Assembly (NCBI GenBank): GCA_002717385.1
Contig: PBDR01000010.1
Coordinates: 1 to 33,567, forward strand
Direction of reading: 5' to 3'
DNA: 33,567 nucleotides
Source of the DNA: Chloroflexota bacterium
Lineage (GTDB): Bacteria > Chloroflexota > Dehalococcoidia > Lucifugimonadales > Lucifugimonadaceae
The notes under the pieces are model-generated. The model was given only the letters and a program-made list of their open reading frames with translations. It did not search any database and was not told where the DNA came from. The position numbers and the translations under genes were made by a program. Positions 8,776-15,655 of this stretch are shown piece by piece (positions within the stretch are counted from its first letter, which is position 1; each line of letters starts with the position of its first letter).

Positions 8776-10725
8776 ATGGAAAAAAAAATTTCTCAATATG
8801 GGTCTTGGACTTCTCCTGTTTCTCCTAAATCAATTACTTCTGTAGGATTGAAACTTAGTGAAATTCGAGTTGATGGGGATGATATTTATTGGCTCGAATG
8901 TAGACCCGAAGAATCGGGTAGGTATGTGATAGTTAGGTGTGAAAAAACTGGCTTAATTTCCGATGTTTTTCCAGAGACTTTTAATGCTCGTAACTCTGTA
9001 CATGAATATGGAGGAGGAGCTTATGCAGTTAGAGATAAAACGATTTATTTTACAAATTGGGAAGATCAAAGAATTTATAAAATTTCTGGGAATAGTCTTC
9101 CTATCCCAATAACTGATGAACCTTTGATTTCTTCCGGAGAAAGATATGCCGATCTGACTATTTCGTCAGATTCAAACTGGATATTTTGTGTTAGAGAAAG
9201 ACATTTTAAAAATCTCGAACCTGATAATGAACTAATAGCTATAGATACTGAAAATTCAAATAAAGTATATGTACTTAGTAAAGGGTATGATTTTTATTCT
9301 TCTCCTCGTCAAAATTTAGTTAACAGTAAAATTTGTTGGCTTTCGTGGAATCATCCTAATATGCCATGGGATGGGTGCGAATTATGGATTGCTGATTTTG
9401 ATGAAAAAGAGTGTAAAATTTCAAATCAAAAATTTATCACGGGTGGGGAAAATACCAGTATCATTCAACCAGAATGGTCACCTGATGGGACACTAGTTTT
9501 TATTACGGATGAATCAGGTTGGTGGAATGTTACGAAATACGAAGATGAAAAGATTGTACCTATAGTTTCTGAAGAAATAGATCACGGGGGACCATCTTGG
9601 CAATTTGGATTTAGGAACTATTATTTAAATCATGACGGAGATTTAATTTTGCCTGATTCTAATGAAAAAAATGGTAGAATTCGAAAATTTAATTTACGAG
9701 GAGAGCTTCAAAAAGAAATTAATATTTCACATACATCTATTTCTGATTTAACTATATTTCGTTCGAAAGTTTTGTTTGTTGGAGCTTCTCCATGTTCTGT
9801 TTCAGAAATTATTATGATGTCACTGGATAATGGAGAAATAAAATCGTTGAAAATTTCAGGGGAAATAAAGATTAATTCGGATTATATTTCTTTGCCAAAA
9901 AAAATAACTTTTCCTACTACAAAATCTGGTTTTGCTTATGGTTATTATTATCCGCCTACTAACCCTGAATTTAGTGGAATTGAATCAGAAACTCCTCCTC
10001 TTTTAGTCATTAGTCATGGAGGCCCAACTGGTTCTGCAAGTACGGAATTAAATTTATCAATTCAATTTTGGACCACAAGAGGTTTTGCAGTTGTAGATGT
10101 AAACTACAGAGGGTCATCTGGTTACGGTAAGGACTTCAGAGAATCTTTGAAGGGTAATTGGGGAATATATGATACAGATGATTGTGTAGCTGCTGTTGAT
10201 TATCTTGTAGGTAAATCTTTAGTAGATAATAACAGAATTGCAATTAAAGGAAGTTCTGCTGGAGGATATACGACAATAAATGCCCTTACATTTTATGATA
10301 GATTTTCTGTTGGAGCTGCGTATTATGGTATATCAGATTTAAGCGTTTTTGTTGGAGATACCCACAAATTTGAATCCAGATATTTAGATAGTCTAATAGG
10401 TCCATATATTGAAAAAAAACAAGAATATTTTAATCGGTCAGCTATAAATTTCACAGAAAAACTTTCCTGTCCGATGATAATTTTTCAAGGATTAGAGGAT
10501 AAAATTGTTCCTCCATCACAAGCAAAAATAATAGCAGAAGCTCTTCGCGAAAAAAAAATTCCTTTCTGTTTAATGATGTTTCAAGGAGAACAACACGGTT
10601 TCAGGCAATCTAAAAACATAGAATCTTCTTTGGAGGCTGAACTTTATTTTTACGGTAAAATTATGAACTTTATCCCTGCGGATAAGATTAATCCGATAGT
10701 GATAGAAAATGAATTTAATATTTAG
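8776..10725 (+). CDS. S9-family prolyl oligopeptidase / acylaminoacyl-peptidase-like serine peptidase
   Basis: 649 residues from the ATG at 8776; a TTG two codons upstream (8770) is also possible. Residues about 1-385 form a beta-propeller with the VHEYGGGAY signature near 75-85. Residues about 390-640 form an alpha/beta-hydrolase domain. The catalytic triad is S494 (GSSAGG), D575 (GLEDKIVPP) and H607 (GEQHGF); the oxyanion motif SHGGP is near 412-416. There is no signal peptide, so it is cytoplasmic. The family removes blocked or ordinary N-terminal dipeptides or residues from short peptides; exact specificity cannot be read here. It is transcribed divergently from trpS and its stop overlaps that of the convergent GH-like gene. 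Confidence 0.92.
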   Translation: MEKKISQYGSWTSPVSPKSITSVGLKLSEIRVDGDDIYWLECRPEESGRYVIVRCEKTGLISDVFPETFNARNSVHEYGGGAYAVRDKTIYFTNWEDQRIYKISGNSLPIPITDEPLISSGERYADLTISSDSNWIFCVRERHFKNLEPDNELIAIDTENSNKVYVLSKGYDFYSSPRQNLVNSKICWLSWNHPNMPWDGCELWIADFDEKECKISNQKFITGGENTSIIQPEWSPDGTLVFITDESGWWNVTKYEDEKIVPIVSEEIDHGGPSWQFGFRNYYLNHDGDLILPDSNEKNGRIRKFNLRGELQKEINISHTSISDLTIFRSKVLFVGASPCSVSEIIMMSLDNGEIKSLKISGEIKINSDYISLPKKITFPTTKSGFAYGYYYPPTNPEFSGIESETPPLLVISHGGPTGSASTELNLSIQFWTTRGFAVVDVNYRGSSGYGKDFRESLKGNWGIYDTDDCVAAVDYLVGKSLVDNNRIAIKGSSAGGYTTINALTFYDRFSVGAAYYGISDLSVFVGDTHKFESRYLDSLIGPYIEKKQEYFNRSAINFTEKLSCPMIIFQGLEDKIVPPSQAKIIAEALREKKIPFCLMMFQGEQHGFRQSKNIESSLEAELYFYGKIMNFIPADKINPIVIENEFNI

Positions 10726-11876
10726 CTTGAAGTTATTTTATTCATCAGAAGAAAGTATTCTTTTTTTCTTTGAGTATTAATTGTCCAGTTAATGGGTGGG
10801 TTTTGAAATCCATTAATATAATCACCATATGCAGCAGAACCTCCAGCTCCATGACCAGGATCAAAAAAACCCCAACCTGATCTTTGACGTAATGCTTCAG
10901 TAAAATTATTTATTTTTCCATTAAAGTTAAAATGATCATCTTCATTAAAAAAAATTGGTTGTCCTCGATAATATTTTGATTTTCTAGTGTTTTTGATATA
11001 TTTTTTTATCTCATATGGATTATCTATCCCATTACCATGGAGAATGATGAAATCAGAAAAATTAATCACATTATCTGTAGGTACCATACGTTTAGTAAAA
11101 CTTGTTCCCACATAAAGTTTATTATTATTGATTCTTATTTTAGAAACATATTCAATTAATTCATGAATTCGATTTTCTTGTAAAATTTCATGTTCATATT
11201 TAGGAACATCACATTCATTATTAATTTCAATGATTATATTTTTGTATTTTTTTCCTAAAATCCATTTCACAGCATTGTCTACAGCATTAATTACAGCTTT
11301 TTCATCTTCGAGTCTTTCATCTTGTCCAAAATAGAAAAACCCTAAGCAAACTATCATACCTATTCGATCTGCTTCTTCTATAATTTTTGATGCTCTATTT
11401 AAAAATTTTTCCTTTAGTGAACCATCTGGATTAAATGCCCCCGAATCCCATGGTTGAGAATTGGTACTGGGTAGACCATCCCAAATATCTTCTATTTTGG
11501 CATTAGGGAATTTGAATTGAATTTTGCTTATTAGCTTACGTAGATTAATTTTGTCCGATCGATAGTATCCAAGTGGTGATGCCCCTTGAAGATTAATGTT
11601 TATACATTTAAGCCCATTGTTGAGATATGTTTTAAGCATTTGAATTAGTTCATCAGTATTTCGTTCAGGGTTCCATTTTTTTGTGTCTGGGTACACCCAT
11701 AAATGTTTAGTAAAAGGGTTAGCATCATCGAAAATAGCATTTGCCATCCGACTATTCATCAATAAACCTTCGATTGAGATATTATGGAATTTAATTTTTT
11801 CTTGAAGTGGTTTCCCATTAATCAAGAAATTTTCATTTTCTATAGAAACAGAAGTGAGTGAAATAAATTTACCCAT
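10722..11876 (-). CDS. Clan GH-A-like glycoside hydrolase, unknown substrate
   Basis: 384 residues without signal peptide or membrane segment. Residues about 50-380 read like a TIM barrel: alternating hydrophobic strands and helices, a strand ending IIIEINNEC (acid/base candidate E221 after N220, beta-4) and another ending PIFFNEDDH (nucleophile candidate E312, beta-7). That N-E plus later E arrangement is the clan GH-A signature of retaining glycosidases. Residues 1-50 form a short beta-rich lead-in. The ATG overlaps the end of the upstream M48 protease gene by eight bases, so it is translationally coupled to a membrane protease. I do not recognise the family or substrate; a catalytically inactive barrel remains possible. 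Confidence 0.6.
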   Translation of the reverse strand: MGKFISLTSVSIENENFLINGKPLQEKIKFHNISIEGLLMNSRMANAIFDDANPFTKHLWVYPDTKKWNPERNTDELIQMLKTYLNNGLKCININLQGASPLGYYRSDKINLRKLISKIQFKFPNAKIEDIWDGLPSTNSQPWDSGAFNPDGSLKEKFLNRASKIIEEADRIGMIVCLGFFYFGQDERLEDEKAVINAVDNAVKWILGKKYKNIIIEINNECDVPKYEHEILQENRIHELIEYVSKIRINNNKLYVGTSFTKRMVPTDNVINFSDFIILHGNGIDNPYEIKKYIKNTRKSKYYRGQPIFFNEDDHFNFNGKINNFTEALRQRSGWGFFDPGHGAGGSAAYGDYINGFQNPPINWTINTQRKKEYFLLMNKITSS

Positions 11877-13008
11877 TTTTTACCCATTTTTTAGCATTAT
11901 TAATTCTATTATAAATTGATGGATGTGAGTAAAAAATAAATTCTATTATTGAGTTAGGTTGTTTTTCTGATAAGTTTTGTTCTGCTAATTTGTTCATAGC
12001 AGAAATAAATTCATTTTGCATTCCTGTTATTTCTAAAGCATATATGTCTGCATTGGTTTCGTATCTACGGGAGATCCAATTAGAAACAGGTAGTGCTATC
12101 AATGAAATAATAGCCGTAACTATTATTAAAAGTGGCAATCCTGCTATATCGGAGACTGACATTAGATTAAAATATTCAATTGACTTGTACAGAATTAAAT
12201 CTATTATGTAAAAACTGATAAAAACTAAAACTAGGTTAATAAACATCATTTTCCAGATATCTTTATTTACATGGTGACCTAATTCATGGGCCATTACAAC
12301 TTCAATTTCTTTTTCTGTACTAGATTTAATTAAAGTATCTGAGATAATAATTCTACGTGTCTTACCCCAACCTGTGACTGCTGCATTTGATTTAGATGTT
12401 TTTTCACTTAGATGCCAAATATAAACACCTTGTATTTTTGTTCCTATTTTATTAGTGAGTTTAAATAATCGATTTTTTAATCTTCCTTCTTCTATTGGTT
12501 CAAATTTATAGAAAATAGGGAGAATTACTATGGGAATTAAAGCCGAGAGAATTATGATTATAATTACTGCTCCAATTGAAGACCATATCCACCAAAATTG
12601 AGGTTGATTTTTGAGTAGCCAATAAATTCCGGAAATTATTAATATTATAAATGTATTGCCTATTAATGTTCCTTTTATCCAATCTATTAACCAACCATAA
12701 AGAGAAAGTCGACTTAGGTTAAATTTTTTTTCTATTATAAATCCTGAAAAAATATCAAAAGGAAAGTGAAGTATTACTAATCCTAGAGTAAATATAATCA
12801 TATAGATAAGTACTGTGAGATGATAATTATAACCAAAATCTACTGATAAATTTCTTAATTGTTCTGATCCTCCTGAGATTAAAAAAATCACTGGAATGAT
12901 CAAATTTATTATTCCAGAAATTATAGAAAAATATAATTTAATTTTTTGATATTGGGATGATTTTTTTTTATCTGGAGATAACTGGATGATGGATTCATTT
13001 TGATTCAT
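11869..13008 (-). CDS. M48-family (Ste24/CAAX protease-like) integral membrane zinc metalloprotease
   Basis: 379 residues with several membrane segments (about 25-45, 62-85, 110-132, 140-165, 253-275, 285-310). The zinc site is H241-E-L-G-H245 (HELGHH) with the third ligand E317 in YETNAD, the arrangement of Ste24/HtpX proteases. The N-terminal membrane architecture is closer to Ste24/CAAX protease 1 than to HtpX. The active site faces the cytoplasm or the membrane interior in homologues. It probably cleaves membrane or lipidated peptides (inference). It starts 16 bases after the aldo/keto reductase gene and overlaps the GH-like gene. Confidence 0.9.
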   Translation of the reverse strand: MNQNESIIQLSPDKKKSSQYQKIKLYFSIISGIINLIIPVIFLISGGSEQLRNLSVDFGYNYHLTVLIYMIIFTLGLVILHFPFDIFSGFIIEKKFNLSRLSLYGWLIDWIKGTLIGNTFIILIISGIYWLLKNQPQFWWIWSSIGAVIIIIILSALIPIVILPIFYKFEPIEEGRLKNRLFKLTNKIGTKIQGVYIWHLSEKTSKSNAAVTGWGKTRRIIISDTLIKSSTEKEIEVVMAHELGHHVNKDIWKMMFINLVLVFISFYIIDLILYKSIEYFNLMSVSDIAGLPLLIIVTAIISLIALPVSNWISRRYETNADIYALEITGMQNEFISAMNKLAEQNLSEKQPNSIIEFIFYSHPSIYNRINNAKKWVKNG

Positions 13009-13024
13009 AAATTTACATTAGATT

Positions 13025-13942
13025 TTAAGTTTGCTGTACCCAATTATCATCCAGATCATCAAATCTTTTATGAAGTTCCATAAGAACAGATTCTGCTAAT
13101 GGAAAATTTTTATTAACTTGATTGATATTTTCGATTAAGTGTTCAGGATTTTTTGTTCCAATTATTGCAACTGATATATATGGGTTATTTATCGTAAAGG
13201 AAATAGAAGTCGATATCCCATCAGAAGGTTCTAGATCAATATTTCCTATAGATTGCATTTTTATTGCTCGATTAAGATAAATATTATCGTATGTTCTTAA
13301 GTTTTTTGAATTAATTTTTGCTTTTGCCCATGCGCTACCTGCAATAGGTCTTTTAATAATAATCCCCATATTTTTTTTTGATGCCTTTTCTAGTAAATCC
13401 GTACTTCGTGCCCTTTGTTCAACTATATTGTAACTAGTTTGTAAAGTAGAAAATATACCTGAATCTACAGCCCAGTGAGCATCATCATTATCTCCAGAAT
13501 AACCTATAAAACGAGTTTTTCCAGATTTCAGGGCATCTTCTAAAGCTTTGATAGAATTTCCTTTTTTAAGTGTTTCAGCACTGCAAGAATGTAATTGAAC
13601 TAAATCTACATGATCAGTTTTAAGCTTTTTTAAGCTTGTATTTATGGAATGAGTAATTGCTTCATATGACCAATCACTATATGCATTATTTTGTGAATGA
13701 CCTGCTTTTGTAGCCAAAAAATATTCATCTCGTCTATTAGAAACAGTTAAACCAATTAATTCTTCTGAAATACCATAACAAGCTGCAGTATCTAGGAAAT
13801 TAATGCCATTATCTATCGCAGAATTTAATAAATGGGATGCTTGATTTCTTTCATTGAGGTTTAATTCGTAACCTATTTCTGCTAGACCTATCCCAATGAC
13901 ACTAGTTTTAAAACCTGTATTACCAAGTGAATTTTTTTTCAT
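13025..13942 (-). CDS. Aldo/keto reductase
   Basis: 305 residues from the ATG at 13940-13942, an NADPH-dependent TIM-barrel oxidoreductase. The tetrad is visible: D51 and Y56 (DTAACYG), K79 (LATKAG) and H118 (VQLHSC). GNTGFKTSVIGIGLA at the N-terminus and the C-terminal AIIGTKNPEHL match the bacterial L-glyceraldehyde-3-phosphate reductase / YhdN-like group. A TTG nine codons upstream (13969) falls inside the terminator hairpin and is rejected. It heads a run with the M48 protease and GH-like genes. No Shine-Dalgarno site is visible; a TATAAG hexamer (13953-13958) ends only ten bases before the ATG, so a leaderless message is possible. Substrate unknown. Confidence 0.9.
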   Translation of the reverse strand: MKKNSLGNTGFKTSVIGIGLAEIGYELNLNERNQASHLLNSAIDNGINFLDTAACYGISEELIGLTVSNRRDEYFLATKAGHSQNNAYSDWSYEAITHSINTSLKKLKTDHVDLVQLHSCSAETLKKGNSIKALEDALKSGKTRFIGYSGDNDDAHWAVDSGIFSTLQTSYNIVEQRARSTDLLEKASKKNMGIIIKRPIAGSAWAKAKINSKNLRTYDNIYLNRAIKMQSIGNIDLEPSDGISTSISFTINNPYISVAIIGTKNPEHLIENINQVNKNFPLAESVLMELHKRFDDLDDNWVQQT

Positions 13943-13964
13943 TAATTTTACTCTTATACTGTTT

Positions 13965-14003
13965 AACAAAAAAAGGCTCGAGAATCGCGAGCCTTTTTTT
14001 GTT
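13965..14003 (-). terminator. Strong rho-independent terminator after the 46-residue zinc-ribbon gene
   Basis: A GC-rich stem (13975-13980 with 13988-13993, GGCTCG/CGAGCC) and seven-base loop, flanked by seven A and seven T that extend the inverted repeat on both sides. It begins 14 bases after the small gene's stop. The symmetry could make it bidirectional, but no plus-strand gene ends nearby. Confidence 0.92.
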
Positions 14004-14016
14004 ATAAAGAATCAGA

Positions 14017-14157
14017 TCACGACTTCCCTATTTTGAACATTTTCGTACCGCAATTAGGACATACTCCTTGGGTTGCAGGTCGACCATTTTTCATTGTGAT
14101 CTGTTCGGCTGACTGCATTTCCCTCTTTGCCTTGCATTTCATACAGTAGGCTTCCAT
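14017..14157 (-). CDS. 46-residue zinc-ribbon protein (DUF5679-like)
   Basis: 46 residues from the ATG at 14155-14157, chosen because AGGAGG (14162-14167) lies four bases upstream; the longer reading from 14220 has no such site. Two CxxC pairs (YCMKC at residues 4-8 and VCPNC near 33-37) flank a basic, polar middle, which is a zinc ribbon. The pattern of a proline- and glycine-containing middle and a KIGKS end resembles DUF5679 proteins common in Chloroflexota (recognition from memory, unverified). It is monocistronic: a strong terminator follows and a long untranslated region precedes. Function unknown; a nucleic-acid or ribosome-associated role is conceivable. Confidence 0.8.
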   Translation of the reverse strand: MEAYCMKCKAKREMQSAEQITMKNGRPATQGVCPNCGTKMFKIGKS

Positions 14158-14663
14158 GTTGCCTCCTATGGACCTTATATGAGAGAACATAATAAATGTT
14201 ATCTCGTATACTATAAGCATATTTTACATATGCTAAAATTATAACTGACGAAATTCGTTTTATCAGTATTTATATTTACACACTACTACAAAATTTCAAA
14301 TTTGTCTCAACCGTTTTTAATGATTTAGCTTGAAATTGATAATTTTTACGAGAAATCTTTTTTTTGAACATTGATAATTATGCAAACATAATACGATTTT
14401 CGTAATTAATGCACTTTTTTTTTCTAAAATAGTTAAAATAAGTATAAAATTTGTATCATTTTGTAAAGTATATTAAAAGTATATAATTTTTATTAATTTT
14501 CTTAAAAAAAATGCATGTTTTACTAAATATTTGGTATTTCCCATACTTTTTATGGGAATTATAAAAAATAAAATCTAATTTTTTTGTATGTAAAGTCCAT
14601 ATTAATATCCTTATTTTTGTATAAAATTTTATTCAATAAGATTTCATTATAGAAAGAATTAAT
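14158..14663. other. 506-base non-coding region between the zinc-ribbon gene and pheS
   Basis: Extremely AT-rich, with no convincing coding frame. It must hold promoters for both divergent genes. Inverted repeats seen: 14183-14205 (imperfect GAGA-ACAT stem), 14216-14234 (AGCATAT/ATATGCT), 14377-14392 (ATTATG/CATAAT), 14392-14404 (TACGA/TCGTA) and 14538-14558 (TTCCCAT/ATGGGAA). The first two would lie in the leader of the small gene. No T-box or known riboswitch was recognised before pheS. Confidence 0.6.
14538..14558. repeat. Inverted repeat (7-bp stem, 7-base loop)
   Basis: TTCCCAT (14538-14544) and ATGGGAA (14552-14558). It is the most GC-containing hairpin in the region and has no T-run on either side, so it is not an obvious terminator. 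It lies about 105 bases before pheS. Confidence 0.5.
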
Positions 14664-15638
14664 TTGATAGGACAATTAAAAAATAAATCGTTAGCCGATT
14701 TGAAATTGGTAAATTCTCTTGATTCACTCGAAGAATGGCGTGTTAATTATTTGGGTAGGAAAGGTGAACTTACAAAAATTTTAAGAAGCATAGGTTCTTT
14801 ACCTGATGATCAGAGAAAAAAAATAGGCTCTGAATCTAATTTATTAAGAGTTTTATTGGAAGATCAGTATAAAAAAATTAAACCAAAATTAGAGTCTAAT
14901 TTATCTGTATATTCTTCAGTCGATATAACATTACCTGGTAGAAAAGATCATATTGGGAGATTGCATCCTATTACTTCTATAATTAGGGAAATTTCCAGCG
15001 CATTTGCAGATATGGGATTTAATATAGTGGAAGGAACTGAATCTGAAATAGAACATTATAATTTTGATTTATTAAATATCCCTTTTGACCATCCCGCCCG
15101 CGATCAATGGGATACTATTTGGTTAGATCGCCCTAATAGAAAAGATAATCTTTTACGTACTCATACATCTCCAATGCAAGCCAGAATTATGGAAAATACT
15201 GAGCCCCCAATACGGGTTATTACTCCAGGAAAATGTTACAGATATGAAGCAACAGATTCTACTCATGAATGGCATTTTCACCAAATAGAAGGTCTGGTAG
15301 TAGGTGAAAATATCTCTTTTTCCGATTTAAAAGGGACTTTATATGAATTTGCTAAACGAATTTTTGGTTCTGATAGAAAAGTTAGATTTAGATGTGATTT
15401 TTTCCCTTTTGTTGAACCTGGGGTAGATATGTCTATCGATTGGAAAGGTGACTGGATTGAGATATTGGGAGCAGGTATGGTTCATCCTAAAGTTTTTCAG
15501 GGTGTAGGATATGATCCAGATAAATATAAAGGATTTGCTTTTGGTATGGGACCAGAAAGAATAGCAATGTTACGTTATAACATTGAGGATATAAGACAAT
15601 TTTTTTCTAACGATTTGAGATTTTTATCTCAGTTTTAA
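14664..15638 (+). CDS. pheS: Phenylalanyl-tRNA synthetase alpha subunit
   Basis: Catalytic subunit of the alpha2beta2 class II synthetase. 324 residues, close to the 327 of E. coli. A coiled-coil N-terminus (about 1-85) with YLGRKGELT precedes the catalytic core: LHPIT, FDHPARDQWDTIWL, HTSPMQAR, motif 2 region HFHQIEGLVV, and motif 3 GMGPERIAML near the end. The in-frame TTG at 14664-14666 is the best start; upstream codons to the stop at 14637 contain only ATT alternatives, and homologues also begin a few residues before this helix. pheT follows after 17 bases. Confidence 0.96.
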   Translation: MIGQLKNKSLADLKLVNSLDSLEEWRVNYLGRKGELTKILRSIGSLPDDQRKKIGSESNLLRVLLEDQYKKIKPKLESNLSVYSSVDITLPGRKDHIGRLHPITSIIREISSAFADMGFNIVEGTESEIEHYNFDLLNIPFDHPARDQWDTIWLDRPNRKDNLLRTHTSPMQARIMENTEPPIRVITPGKCYRYEATDSTHEWHFHQIEGLVVGENISFSDLKGTLYEFAKRIFGSDRKVRFRCDFFPFVEPGVDMSIDWKGDWIEILGAGMVHPKVFQGVGYDPDKYKGFAFGMGPERIAMLRYNIEDIRQFFSNDLRFLSQF

Positions 15639-15655
15639 TTTATTAGGAATAATCA

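Noticed and set aside
13943-13969. TTG start extending the aldo/keto reductase by nine codons
   Set aside because: It falls inside the terminator hairpin and homologues start at the MKKNSLGNTG region.
14158-14220. Longer N-terminus for the zinc-ribbon protein
   Set aside because: The extra 21 residues would be translated across the AGGAGG site that serves the ATG at 14157; they are hydrophobic but unconvincing.
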